A DNA stretch of 55,805 bases from Nitrospinaceae bacterium (GTDB lineage Bacteria > Nitrospinota > Nitrospinia > Nitrospinales > VA-1). This document shows, piece by piece, positions 35,510-44,680 of this stretch. The stretch is taken from assembly GCA_029261695.1 (NCBI GenBank), contig JAJDAV010000039.1:1-55805 (forward strand), read 5' to 3'. Each line of letters opens with the position of its first letter. Position 1 is the first letter of the stretch. Under the pieces are notes generated by a model. It made no database searches. It saw only the letters and a program-made list of their open reading frames with translations, and was not told where the DNA came from. The position numbers and the translations under genes were made by a program.

Positions 35510-36841
35510 ATGGAATTTAAAGCCTGGTTTCAATGTATCAATCCAGATTGTGGTACTCGTTATGAACTGACGGATATAATTTACCGTTGTAAGGATTGCG
35601 ACGAGTTACTTGAAGTCACGCATGATATGGAGCAACTCAAGAAAAGATCATCCAAGGATTGGAAAGAGCTGTTTGAAAGCCGCTACCGTAAAAATGAATG
35701 GCCTTATGGAAGCTCTGTTTGGGGGAAAAAGGAATTGGTTTGCCCCAATGTCCAAAACGAAAACATTGTTTCAACCTACGAGGGAGGGACAAACCTTTTC
35801 TGGGCGGATAGATTGGGGCAACAGTTAGGTCTTGATGATTTTTGGGTCAAACAATGCGGAATGGCTCACACAGGTTCGTTTAAAGATCTTGGTATGACCA
35901 TTCTGGTTTCAATGGTCAAACAAATGATGTCGCAGGGGAAAAATATCAAGGCCGTGGCCTGTGCCTCGACAGGGGATACTTCGGCTTCTCTTGCCGCCTA
36001 TTGCGCCGTTGCAGGAATTCCTGCAATTGTTTTTCTTCCTAAAGATAAAGTTTCACTGACTCAATTAATCCAACCCATCACGCATGGTGTTTTAACACTT
36101 TCGCTTGATACCGATTTCGATGGATGCATGAAGTTAGTGAGAGAGGTTTGCCAGAATGATGATATTTATCTGGCGAATTCTATGAACTCTCTCAGAATTG
36201 AAGGTCAAAAAACTATCAGCTTTGAGTTGGTGCAACAGTTTAATTGGGAGGTTCCAGATTTTGTTATCGTACCGGGAGGGAACCTGGGAAATGTTAGTGC
36301 TATAGGCAAAGGTTTTAAAATGTTTCATGACCTTGGGTTGATTGATAAGTTGCCCCGATTGGTTTGTGCTCAGGCAGAGCGTGCCAATCCTCTATATAGA
36401 AGTTTTAAACAAAATTTTAAATCTTTTGAGCCGATGCAGGCCCAAAAAACTCTGGCCAGTGCCATTCAAATTGGTGACCCGGTGAGTATTAAAAAAGCCA
36501 TCCGTACTTTAAAAGCTTTTGACGGAATTGTTGAAGAAGCGACCGAAGGCGAACTTGCAAATGCAGCAAGCAAAGCAAACCGTACAGGTTTATTGTGCTG
36601 TCCTCATACGGGGGTTGCGCTGGCTGTGTTGGAAAAACTGGTTGGACGGGGCGTTATCAAAAAGAAAGATAAAGTGGTAGTTATTTCAACTGCAAATGGT
36701 TTGAAATTCACTGATTTTTTATTCAAATGTCACACAGGCAAGGTGCCGGGGGTCCAGTCGGATTACGCTTTTGAGGCTGTTGAACTTCCTGCTAAATATG
36801 AAGATGTTAGGAATGCAATTCGGGAAAAAATTGAAGTCTGA
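35510..36841 (+). CDS. thrC: Threonine synthase
   Basis: Converts O-phosphohomoserine to threonine with PLP. The 443-residue protein begins with a zinc-ribbon-like segment (Cys9, Cys14, Cys27, Cys30; CINPDCG and YRCKDCDELL) and then has the fold-type II PLP site HTGSFKDLGMT (Lys125), SCASTGDTSASLAAYC and the GGNLGNVSA phosphate loop. The zinc ribbon is common in this class of ThrC. It starts 2 bp after the hom stop and is followed by a formylglycine-enzyme-like gene after 2 bp. Confidence 0.96.
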   Translation: MEFKAWFQCINPDCGTRYELTDIIYRCKDCDELLEVTHDMEQLKKRSSKDWKELFESRYRKNEWPYGSSVWGKKELVCPNVQNENIVSTYEGGTNLFWADRLGQQLGLDDFWVKQCGMAHTGSFKDLGMTILVSMVKQMMSQGKNIKAVACASTGDTSASLAAYCAVAGIPAIVFLPKDKVSLTQLIQPITHGVLTLSLDTDFDGCMKLVREVCQNDDIYLANSMNSLRIEGQKTISFELVQQFNWEVPDFVIVPGGNLGNVSAIGKGFKMFHDLGLIDKLPRLVCAQAERANPLYRSFKQNFKSFEPMQAQKTLASAIQIGDPVSIKKAIRTLKAFDGIVEEATEGELANAASKANRTGLLCCPHTGVALAVLEKLVGRGVIKKKDKVVVISTANGLKFTDFLFKCHTGKVPGVQSDYAFEAVELPAKYEDVRNAIREKIEV

Positions 36842-36843
36842 AT

Positions 36844-37584
36844 ATGAATAAGAAAAACTTTTTTGGGCTTATCCCCATTTATTCGATCTTATTATTGGTT
36901 TTTGTTTCTTCTCCTGTATATGCCAGAGAACAAGTATTGGTTAAGGGGGGAGTCTTCGAGATGGGCAGTCATTATTGTGAAGAGGAACAAAACAGCTCTG
37001 ACTGGTGCAATGATGAGCTTATTCACAAAGTGGAGGTGGACTCTTTCTGGATCGATAAGTTTGAAGTAACCAATTCCGATTATCGCAAATGCTTTGTGGC
37101 AGGAGTATGCGAGCCAGAATTTTTACATGATAATAGACCTGCAGATTTTAATAAGAAAAATCAACCCGTTGTGTTTACAACTTGGAATGAAGCGGTAACC
37201 TACTGTAAATGGCGGGATGGAAGATTGCCCACAGAAGCAGAGTGGGAATATGCGGCGAAAGTTGAAAGACTAGGCGGCGCGCATTGGAACCAGCCCTATG
37301 CGGTTGGGTCTCCAACTGCCGTGGGAAGTTTGGAACCAAACTCCCGAGGCCTTTATGATTTGATGGGGAATGTTTATGAGTGGACGATGGATTGGTACGG
37401 TCCCTACAATACTTCGGGAACGCAAAAAAATCCATTAGGTCCGGAAAAAGGTGAGGATAAGGTGGTGCGAGGCGGATCTTGGGATTCCTTGAGCCATTTT
37501 CTGAGAACTTCTGATCGGGTTGGAAAAGACCCCGATTTAAGATACAGCGGTGTAGGGTTTCGTTGTGTCAAGCCGAATTTATAG
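36844..37584 (+). CDS. Exported formylglycine-generating enzyme (SUMF1/FGE)-like protein
   Basis: A 246-residue protein with a signal peptide (residues 1-27, ending SPVYA) and a FGE-sulfatase domain: VKGGVFEMGSHYC, VTNSDYRKCF, GRLPTEAEWEYAA, GLYDLMGNVYEWTMDWYG and KVVRGGSWDS. In true FGE a Cys pair near the C-terminus is catalytic; here FRCVKPNL has just one Cys in that region, and other Cys lie in HYCEEEQ and WCNDE, so an FGE activity is doubtful. It is more likely a binding or scaffold member of the C-type-lectin-like fold. No sulfatase gene is near. Confidence 0.88.
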   Translation: MNKKNFFGLIPIYSILLLVFVSSPVYAREQVLVKGGVFEMGSHYCEEEQNSSDWCNDELIHKVEVDSFWIDKFEVTNSDYRKCFVAGVCEPEFLHDNRPADFNKKNQPVVFTTWNEAVTYCKWRDGRLPTEAEWEYAAKVERLGGAHWNQPYAVGSPTAVGSLEPNSRGLYDLMGNVYEWTMDWYGPYNTSGTQKNPLGPEKGEDKVVRGGSWDSLSHFLRTSDRVGKDPDLRYSGVGFRCVKPNL

Positions 37585-37595
37585 AAAGGTTAGTC

Positions 37596-38549
37596 ATGAG
37601 TGATGTGAAGAACGTTGTTATTGTCGGCTCAGGGCCAGCAGGTCATACGGCTGCTATTTATGCTGCCAGAGCGAACTTAGAACCCTTTATGTTTGAAGGA
37701 TACATGTTGGGTGGGTCGGCAGGAGGACAACTGACAACAACAACAGAAGTTGAAAATTATCCAGGGTTTCCCGAGGGGGTTGAAGGTCCCGAGTTGATGC
37801 AGCTTTTCCGAAAACAGTCGGAACGATTTGGAACAGAAATGGTTCAAGAAGATGTCATCGAAGCTGACTTGAGTAAATCACCTTTTACTCTTAAAACAGA
37901 AAACCGGGAAGTAAAAGCTCATTCGGTAATTATTTCTACTGGAGCAACCGCCAAGCGCATGGGTGTTCCCAATGAAGAGAAAATGTGGAACAACGGTATG
38001 TCAGCTTGCGCAGTTTGTGATGGTGCATTGCCTATGTTTCGTAATCAACCTTTGATGGTAATTGGCGGTGGCGACACAGCGGTGGAAGAGGCGAGCTACC
38101 TCACTAAATTTGGTTCCGTGGTTTATATGGTACATCGGAGAGATGTACTTCGAGCTTCAAAAATTATGCAGGAACGCGCATTGAAAAATCCAAAACTTGA
38201 AATCTTATGGGATTCGGTATTGGATGATGCTATTGGAGCAGATTATGTTACAGGCGCAAAAATAACCAATATAAAAACCAATGAAACGCGTGAAATAGAT
38301 GTGACAGGAATTTTTTATGCCATTGGCCATACTCCTAATACCAGTATCTTTAACGGCCAGCTGGATCTGGACGATGCAGGTTATATAAAAATCAAGCCAG
38401 GCACTCAGGAAACCAGTGTTGAAGGGGTTTTTGCTGCGGGTGACGTGCACGACCACAAGTACCGTCAGGCCATTACTGCTGCCGGGACAGGTTGTGCCGC
38501 AGCTCTTGAAGTTGAAAGATGGTTAGCTGAAAAGGGATTAGGTGAATAA
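37596..38549 (+). CDS. trxB: Thioredoxin reductase
   Basis: Regenerates reduced thioredoxin with NADPH. The start is ATG 37596 (MSDVKNVVIVGSGPAG; GAAAGG upstream), not the track's 37563. The redox centre is SACAVCDG (Cys138 and Cys141), the second nucleotide motif is VIGGGDTAVEEA, and the C-terminal FAD motif is GVFAAGDVHD. The length of 317 residues is usual. Its last 8 bp overlap the start of the histidine kinase gene. Thioredoxin would serve MsrAB and the peroxidase elsewhere in the window. Confidence 0.97.
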   Translation: MSDVKNVVIVGSGPAGHTAAIYAARANLEPFMFEGYMLGGSAGGQLTTTTEVENYPGFPEGVEGPELMQLFRKQSERFGTEMVQEDVIEADLSKSPFTLKTENREVKAHSVIISTGATAKRMGVPNEEKMWNNGMSACAVCDGALPMFRNQPLMVIGGGDTAVEEASYLTKFGSVVYMVHRRDVLRASKIMQERALKNPKLEILWDSVLDDAIGADYVTGAKITNIKTNETREIDVTGIFYAIGHTPNTSIFNGQLDLDDAGYIKIKPGTQETSVEGVFAAGDVHDHKYRQAITAAGTGCAAALEVERWLAEKGLGE

Positions 38550-39591
38550 AGATTCTTTTTCAGAACTGGAACTATTAATAAAAAACCTGCGACAAACCCA
38601 GGAACAGGGAAACTTCTCATCCCAATTGGAAAAGACAGGGGACGATAGTGTCGATCCGCTGATTGAAGTGCTCAATTCTCTTTTTCAGGAAATTAATAAA
38701 AGGGATGAAAAAATTGCGCTTCAAAAAAAATCCCTTAAATCACAGATAGAAATTCATACCGCTGAGCTAGAAGATAGCAATAAGAAATTGGCCCTTGATA
38801 AACGTGAAGCTGAAACTTCCAGCCTCAGCAAATCGGTCTTTCTTGCCAATCTTAGCCATGAGCTAAGAACCCCCATCAATCATATTATCGGTTATAGCGA
38901 AATGCTTCAGGAAGAAATGCAAGACGAAGGTCTTGAGGATTTTCTTCTCGATATTGAAAAAATTCGTGCCTCAAGTCGTAGTCTAATGAAATGGGTTGAG
39001 GAAATAATTGATCTTTCAAAAATTGAATCTGGACGGTCTGAATTGCAGCATCAGGAATTTTTGGTAGAGGATTTGGTTAAAGACCTTACCCAGAAAACCC
39101 AAGAAGATTTAAATCAAACCGGAAACGAGCTTCATACTCACTGCCCCGATGGTATGGGGGGAATAAATGGAGACAAAGAAAGAATTTCTCGGGCATTGTT
39201 TAATTTAATTGTTAATGCTTGCCATACTACCAAACAAGGTGAAATTCACTTAAATGTAAGCAGTGAACAGGTCGATGGAATAGGCTGGATTTCTTTTGAG
39301 GTCAGGGACACCGGTGCGGGAATAAATCCCAAGATTCTTGAAAACCTTTTTAAAAGTTACACCCAAGCAGATGAAAATTTGTCGAGTGGGTTCGGCGGCG
39401 AGGCATTGATGTTGGCTATTTGCCATCGATTAAGCTTGGTGATGGGTGGGAATATATTGGCCGAAAGTGAATTGGGTGTGGGTTCTAAATTTACTCTTCG
39501 CTTGCCTATGGATATGAAATTGCATCTTTCCAAACCACATGTAGTACGCGCGACCAACCTTTTCATCCAAGATATCCTTAAAATGAAATAG
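38542..39591 (+). CDS. Soluble histidine kinase with degenerate G2 box
   Basis: A 349-residue kinase with no membrane span. An N-terminal helical region contains a coiled-coil-like part (about 50-95). The H box is FLANLSHELRTPINHII (His106). The N box is ALFNLIVNACHTT, the G1 box is VRDTGAGI, but the G2/ATP-lid region reads GFGGEALMLAICHR instead of the usual GGTGLGL-type. The start is GTG, overlapping trxB by 8 bp, so translation is coupled. No cognate regulator is adjacent. Kinase activity might be weak or altered. Confidence 0.88.
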   Translation: MNKDSFSELELLIKNLRQTQEQGNFSSQLEKTGDDSVDPLIEVLNSLFQEINKRDEKIALQKKSLKSQIEIHTAELEDSNKKLALDKREAETSSLSKSVFLANLSHELRTPINHIIGYSEMLQEEMQDEGLEDFLLDIEKIRASSRSLMKWVEEIIDLSKIESGRSELQHQEFLVEDLVKDLTQKTQEDLNQTGNELHTHCPDGMGGINGDKERISRALFNLIVNACHTTKQGEIHLNVSSEQVDGIGWISFEVRDTGAGINPKILENLFKSYTQADENLSSGFGGEALMLAICHRLSLVMGGNILAESELGVGSKFTLRLPMDMKLHLSKPHVVRATNLFIQDILKMK

Positions 39592-39640
39592 CTCACAAGC
39601 TTGAATGGTTTTTTAGTTTCCCTCCTTTGTTTGTTCAACC

Positions 39641-39669
39641 TTGACAATATTAATTCCCGATTTTATCTA
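39641..39669 (+). promoter_or_regulatory. Candidate clpB promoter
   Basis: TTGACA, 17 bp, TATCTA. The spacing and hexamers fit sigma-70. A sigma-32-type reading (CTTGAC..CCCGAT) has too short a spacer. It lies 38 bp upstream of the ATG. Confidence 0.55.
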
Positions 39670-39706
39670 GTTATAGAAGGAAAAAATTTCTAGTTGAGGT
39701 GATGTT

Positions 39707-42334
39707 ATGCGCTTTGAACAAATGACCATTAAATTACAGGAAGCTTTCTCAAATGCCCAGAGTTTCTGTGCCCGGGAAGGACATCAGGCTATAGAGGCAG
39801 AACATTTAGTGCTGTCGCTTATCGGAGATGCAGATGGCATAACTCATGCCTTGATCAAGAAAATCGGCGTTGACCCAAATGCTGTTGCACTCAAGGTAGA
39901 AGAGGCGGTAAAAAAATATCCCCGAGTATCTGGAGGTGGAAAAGTTTATGTTTCAGATACTCTTTCAGAAGTAGGAGTGAAAGCTGAAGAAGAAGCTCAA
40001 AACATGCAGGATGAGTTTTTAAGTGCAGAACATTTTTTGCTCGCGTTATCCAATCATAAAAAGACACGTGATTTTTTTAAATCTTTTGGGGTTACCCACG
40101 ATGCTTTGTTGAAAGGACTACAGTCTCTCCGGGGCAGTCAAAGGGTTACAGACCAAGATCCAGAAAGTAAATTTCAAGTTCTTGACAAGTATTGCGTGGA
40201 TCTTACAAAAGCGGCTCGCTCTGGAAAACTTGATCCAGTTATTGGAAGAGACGGAGAAATTCGCAGGGTCATTCAAGTTTTATCCCGACGAACAAAGAAT
40301 AATCCCGTTTTAATTGGAGAGCCTGGGGTGGGTAAAACTGCCATCATTGAAGGGTTGGCCCAGCGAGTTACACATAAAGATGTTCCAGAAAGCTTATTGG
40401 ATAAGAGAATATTGTCTTTGGACTTGGCCCAACTGGTAGCTGGCGCTAAATACCGGGGTGAATTTGAAGATAGACTGAAGTCAGTGCTTAAGGAAATAAC
40501 CGCAGCGGCAGGCGAGATAATACTCTTTATAGATGAGTTGCATACCTTGGTGGGAGCGGGAGCCTCTGAAGGTTCTATGGATGCCTCGAACATGTTGAAG
40601 CCTGCTTTGGCAAGGGGAGAGTTGCATTGCGTGGGTGCTACCACTTTGAATGAATATCGAAAGTACATAGAAAAAGATGCTGCATTAGAGCGTCGTTTTC
40701 AACCTGTACCAATTGGTGAACCTAGTGTTGCAGATACTGTTTCAATATTGCGGGGTCTTAAGGGGAAATACGAAGTGCATCATGGTGTACGTATTCAAGA
40801 CGCTGCGATTTTGGCCGCTGCCAAACTTTCACAGCGCTATATATCTGATAGGTTTCTTCCAGATAAGGCCATTGATCTGATAGACGAGGCAGCTTCATGC
40901 TTAAAGATGCAAATTGATTCAATGCCTGCTGAAATCGATGAGTACCAAAGGAAAATCACACAATTAGAAATTGAACGTGAAGCATTGAAAAAAGAAAAGG
41001 ACAAAGAATCTGTTGCCAGGTTAGAAGTTTTGGAAAAAGAGATTTTGGAAGTAAATGAAAAATGTTCTTTTTTGAAAGAGCAATGGAAACATGAGAAAAA
41101 AATAATTGAAGAAAAGCGGTCATTAAAGGAAAAACTACAAAAGGCCACAGAAGATAATGAAAATGCTGAAAGAGAAGGCCGGCTCGAAGAAGCTGCTGAA
41201 CTTAAATATGGAACTCTTCCTCGCTTGACGCGTGAGTTGCAAGGACTTGAAGAAGCTCTAGAAAAAGCTGATCATGGCGAGAAACTTTTAAATGAGGAAG
41301 TAGGGGAAGAAGATATTTCAAGAATAGTGTCTCGTTGGACCGGCATTCCCGTTGAAAGAATGTTGCAGTCCGAGAAACAAAGATTGCTTGATATGGAAAG
41401 TGTTCTGCATAAACAAGTCATTGGACAGGATGATGCTGTAAGGTTGGTTTCAAATTCCATTCGGCGTGCCAGGGCAGGTCTTCAGGATCCCAATCGACCG
41501 ATTGGCAGCTTTATGTTTCTTGGGCCTACTGGAGTAGGGAAGACTCAACTAGCTCGTTCCTTGGCTGAATTTCTTTTTCAAGATGAACAGGCAATGGTAC
41601 GTGTCGATATGTCGGAATATATGGAAAAACACTCTATATCTCGTCTCATTGGTGCTCCTCCAGGTTATGTGGGACACGAGGAAGGAGGCTTTTTGACAGA
41701 GCATGTTCGGCGTCGGCCTTATACTGTGGTGCTGTTGGATGAAATTGAAAAAGCACATCCAGATGTTTTTAATTTGTTTTTACAAATTTTGGATGAGGGA
41801 CGTTTGACAGATGGCCAGGGAAAGACTGTGGACTTTAAAAATACGGTAATTCTCATGACTTCGAATCTTGGCAGCAAATTTATTGAGCAATCTGGATTAG
41901 AGGCTGCAGAGAGAGAAACTGCAGGAGAAGCCAAGGACGTTTGGGAACGAGAATATGAAAAGGTTCAAGATGCAGTGAGGCAGGAGCTACGGAATCATTT
42001 TCGTCCTGAGTTTTTAAACCGGATAGATGATATTGTTTTGTTTAAAAACCTGACTCGTGATCAGATTCAGGACATTGTTGAAGTCCAATTAAAAGACTTA
42101 AAGAAACGTCTTGCGGACAGGAATATTTCCCTTGAACTTAGCGATAAAGTGAAAGAGATGCTTGCTGAAAAAGGGTATGATCCCATTTTTGGTGCTCGAC
42201 CTCTGAAAAGGGCAATACAAAAATATTTACAAGACCCTCTTTCTATGAAAATTCTACAAGAAGATTTTCAAGATGGTGATGTAATAAGTGTAGACACAGA
42301 CAATGATACTCTGGTCTTTAAAAATGGGTTTTAG
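39707..42334 (+). CDS. clpB: ATP-dependent disaggregase ClpB
   Basis: Hexameric AAA+ chaperone that rescues aggregated proteins with DnaK. The 875-residue protein has the N domain with two repeats ([16 protein letters not shown]), NBD1 ([30 protein letters not shown]), the middle coiled-coil wing (about 405-530) that distinguishes ClpB, and NBD2 ([32 protein letters not shown]). The start has a GAGGTGATGTT leader. Antisense ORFs over it are shadows. Confidence 0.98.
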   Translation: MRFEQMTIKLQEAFSNAQSFCAREGHQAIEAEHLVLSLIGDADGITHALIKKIGVDPNAVALKVEEAVKKYPRVSGGGKVYVSDTLSEVGVKAEEEAQNMQDEFLSAEHFLLALSNHKKTRDFFKSFGVTHDALLKGLQSLRGSQRVTDQDPESKFQVLDKYCVDLTKAARSGKLDPVIGRDGEIRRVIQVLSRRTKNNPVLIGEPGVGKTAIIEGLAQRVTHKDVPESLLDKRILSLDLAQLVAGAKYRGEFEDRLKSVLKEITAAAGEIILFIDELHTLVGAGASEGSMDASNMLKPALARGELHCVGATTLNEYRKYIEKDAALERRFQPVPIGEPSVADTVSILRGLKGKYEVHHGVRIQDAAILAAAKLSQRYISDRFLPDKAIDLIDEAASCLKMQIDSMPAEIDEYQRKITQLEIEREALKKEKDKESVARLEVLEKEILEVNEKCSFLKEQWKHEKKIIEEKRSLKEKLQKATEDNENAEREGRLEEAAELKYGTLPRLTRELQGLEEALEKADHGEKLLNEEVGEEDISRIVSRWTGIPVERMLQSEKQRLLDMESVLHKQVIGQDDAVRLVSNSIRRARAGLQDPNRPIGSFMFLGPTGVGKTQLARSLAEFLFQDEQAMVRVDMSEYMEKHSISRLIGAPPGYVGHEEGGFLTEHVRRRPYTVVLLDEIEKAHPDVFNLFLQILDEGRLTDGQGKTVDFKNTVILMTSNLGSKFIEQSGLEAAERETAGEAKDVWEREYEKVQDAVRQELRNHFRPEFLNRIDDIVLFKNLTRDQIQDIVEVQLKDLKKRLADRNISLELSDKVKEMLAEKGYDPIFGARPLKRAIQKYLQDPLSMKILQEDFQDGDVISVDTDNDTLVFKNGF

Positions 42335-42356
42335 TATGTAATTATTTATGAATTAC

Positions 42357-42566
42357 TTAGTACGTATCATCCCCCACATTTTCTAGGGAGGGGCTGGTTT
42401 TTTTAATACTCTTCCTTGAATTTCCTTTTCTAGATGTTCTTGAAAAGGAATTGCAGTTTTCCTCTAGAATTTTAAAATTTTCCCAATGTCTACGCTTTAA
42501 TTCGTTACCGGAAATTATTTTTTTAAGATTTCCTAAAGCATCCAAAACTTTGGTTTCATGGAACAT
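42357..42566 (-). CDS. Small hypothetical protein (69 aa)
   Basis: An ORF on the minus strand between clpB and the SYLF gene, with TATGGAGAAATAAT before its ATG (GGAG at 8-9 bp), which supports a real gene. It encodes MFHETKVLDALGNLKKIISG followed by a basic, Ser-rich stretch (SRTSRKGNSRKSIKK) and an acidic end. It has no signal or membrane segment. Unlike shadows of genes, the opposite strand carries no gene here. Its function is unknown; the convergence with clpB is unexplained. The rest of 42335-42780 shows an AT-rich leader of the SYLF gene. Confidence 0.5.
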   Translation of the reverse strand: MFHETKVLDALGNLKKIISGNELKRRHWENFKILEENCNSFSRTSRKGNSRKSIKKTSPSLENVGDDTY

Positions 42567-42780
42567 ATTATTTCTCCATAGTTATTGGTATTTGAATTTA
42601 TTACGTTTGAGGTTTATTTATATTAACAGCAAATGTTAGTTTGTAAAGGGTTATTATCCATTAAACCTTGAAATAATGAGGGTTCCTGAAGAAGTTAATT
42701 TCCAAGGAAAAAAACTCAATTTTTAGGGATAGAAAGGGTATATTTATGTTCAAGTAAGATTAAAAATAAAGGAGTTAATT

Positions 42781-43341
42781 TTGAAAAACAGAACTCAAGT
42801 TGTAAAAATTAGAAGAGTATTATTTTTCATATTTGTAACCCTTTTTTTGGCGCAAAACGCATTTGCAGCTACTGCGAGAGAAATAGATGTCAGCGTAGAT
42901 GTCGCACTTGAGAGATTTTATAAAGAAGTTCCTGGAAGCAAAAGTTTTGCAAAAAAGGCAAATGCTATTTTGGTTTTCCCTTCTGTTATAAAAGCAGGAA
43001 TAGGGATAGGTGGAGAATATGGTGAAGGTGCATTAAGAATAGGTGGGAAAACAGTAGATTATTACAACACTATAGCAGCCTCAATTGGATTTCAATTAGG
43101 AGCGCAAGCCAAGAGTATTGTATTGCTATTCATGAGCAGTGATGCCTTGAAAGAATTTCGAAATAGCGAGGGTTGGAAAGCCGGGGTCGATGGTTCGGTA
43201 GCATTAATAGAACTAGGAATGGGTGATTCTTTGGACACTACCAATTTTAAAGATCCGATAATCGCTTTTGTGTTCGGTCAAAAAGGTTTAATGTACAATC
43301 TCACCCTTGAAGGTTCAAAGTTTAATAAATTAAAGAAATAA
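42781..43341 (+). CDS. Exported lipid-binding SYLF (YSC84) domain protein
   Basis: A 186-residue protein with a signal peptide (residues 1-30, LFLAQNAFA). The mature part reads as the SYLF domain: VDVALERFYKEVPGSKSFAKKAN, AILVFPSVIKAGIGIGGEYGEG, YYNTIAASIGFQLGAQ, and the conserved KAGVDGSVALIE and FVFGQKGLMYNLTLEG. Proteins of this type bind lipids in eukaryotes; bacterial function is unclear. The start is TTG with AAAGGAG at good distance. It lies just before pgi (24-bp gap) but is unlikely to be functionally linked. Confidence 0.9.
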   Translation: MKNRTQVVKIRRVLFFIFVTLFLAQNAFAATAREIDVSVDVALERFYKEVPGSKSFAKKANAILVFPSVIKAGIGIGGEYGEGALRIGGKTVDYYNTIAASIGFQLGAQAKSIVLLFMSSDALKEFRNSEGWKAGVDGSVALIELGMGDSLDTTNFKDPIIAFVFGQKGLMYNLTLEGSKFNKLKK

Positions 43342-43365
43342 TTTCTATTTTCCCTCCGGAACTCT

Positions 43366-44667
43366 ATGTCGCGCCTATCTCTCGATTTTTCAAATCTAAA
43401 AAGTTTCGTTTCCGAAAAAGATCTGGAATCTATCTTAGCTAATATTGGGTCTTGCCATGAAATGCTGGAAAAAGGGCATGGTCCGGGATCTGACTTTCTT
43501 GGATGGAGAAAACCAGGTATTTCAGAGTCAGTCCGTGCCGAAATCGAAGAGGTAGCACGCTCTCTCCGCAAGCAATGTGAAATTTTTATAGTGGTAGGAA
43601 TAGGGGGTTCCTACATTGGAGCTCAAGCGGGGCGGACATTTTTAAAATCCTCTTTCCCAAATAATATTGGAAAAGAGGGTAGTCCAGAAATCTATTTTTC
43701 CGGGCATAATATTAGCTCAGATTATCATGCCGATTTACTCCAGTTAATCGAAGGGCGCGATATCTGTGTGAATGTAATTTCTAAATCAGGAACAACCACA
43801 GAACCTGCCATTGCATTTCGTCTCTTAAAAGAACAGATAGAAAAAAAATATGGTTCTAAACAAGCCAAGGAAAGAATCGTTGTTACCACGGACTCTAGTA
43901 AGGGAGCTCTAAATCAACTAGCCAATGAGTATGGCTATCGCAAATTTGTGATTCCAGATGATATGGGTGGAAGATTCTCGGTTTTGTCACCTGTTGGGCT
44001 TTTACCAATGGCAGTTTCAGGTGTTGATATTGGTGAAGTAATGGCAGGGGCTGTGAGAGGAGAGGAGCTTTATTCAAGACCCTCAGTGATGGATAATGAG
44101 GCCTATCGTTATGCGGGGTTTCGTCACTTACTCTACCAAAAGGGATGGACTACTGAGATTCTAGCTACATTTCAACCTGCGTTACATCATTTTGCAGAAT
44201 GGTGGAAACAGTTGGCCGGAGAAAGCGAAGGCAAAGATCTGAAGGGCATTTTCCCTGCATCCGTAGAGTTTACGACCGATCTCCATTCTATGGGGCAATG
44301 GATTCAAGATGGAAGGCGAACCATTTTTGAAACATTTTTGCTTGTCGAAAAATCTATGAGAAATTTGAAAATACCTGCTTCCCAAAATGATGCGGACGGT
44401 TTAAACTACCTCGCTGGAAAAACCTTAGATCACGTTAACAATAAGGCCTATGAAGGTACTGCTCTGGCGCACACAGAAGGCGGAGTGCCAAATCTATCTA
44501 TAACCATTAAAGATCGTTCGCCTGAGTCATTGGGGCAATTGTTTTATTTTTTTGAGAGAGCTGTCGCAATGACCGGTTATTTAAATGGAGTTAATCCGTT
44601 TGACCAGCCAGGTGTTGAATTTTATAAAAGTAATATGTTCAAGCTTTTGAATAAACCCGGATATTAG
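43366..44667 (+). CDS. pgi: Glucose-6-phosphate isomerase
   Basis: Interconverts glucose-6-phosphate and fructose-6-phosphate. The 433-residue protein has the SIS fold: VVGIGGSYIGAQAGRTFL, VISKSGTTTEPAIAFR, DDMGGRFSVLSPVGLLP and, near the end, GVPNLSITIKDRS. It is the short bacterial Pgi type (about 430-450 aa). It is first of pgi-transaldolase-glk, spaced 13 and 17 bp, which together connect glucose, glycolysis and the pentose phosphate pathway. No strong Shine-Dalgarno precedes it. Confidence 0.96.
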   Translation: MSRLSLDFSNLKSFVSEKDLESILANIGSCHEMLEKGHGPGSDFLGWRKPGISESVRAEIEEVARSLRKQCEIFIVVGIGGSYIGAQAGRTFLKSSFPNNIGKEGSPEIYFSGHNISSDYHADLLQLIEGRDICVNVISKSGTTTEPAIAFRLLKEQIEKKYGSKQAKERIVVTTDSSKGALNQLANEYGYRKFVIPDDMGGRFSVLSPVGLLPMAVSGVDIGEVMAGAVRGEELYSRPSVMDNEAYRYAGFRHLLYQKGWTTEILATFQPALHHFAEWWKQLAGESEGKDLKGIFPASVEFTTDLHSMGQWIQDGRRTIFETFLLVEKSMRNLKIPASQNDADGLNYLAGKTLDHVNNKAYEGTALAHTEGGVPNLSITIKDRSPESLGQLFYFFERAVAMTGYLNGVNPFDQPGVEFYKSNMFKLLNKPGY

Positions 44668-44680
44668 AAAGGATTGAATC

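Noticed and set aside
39641-39669. Sigma-32 (heat-shock) promoter of clpB
   Set aside because: CTTGAC and CCCGAT are only 10 bp apart, too close for the sigma-32 spacing; a sigma-70 pair fits better.
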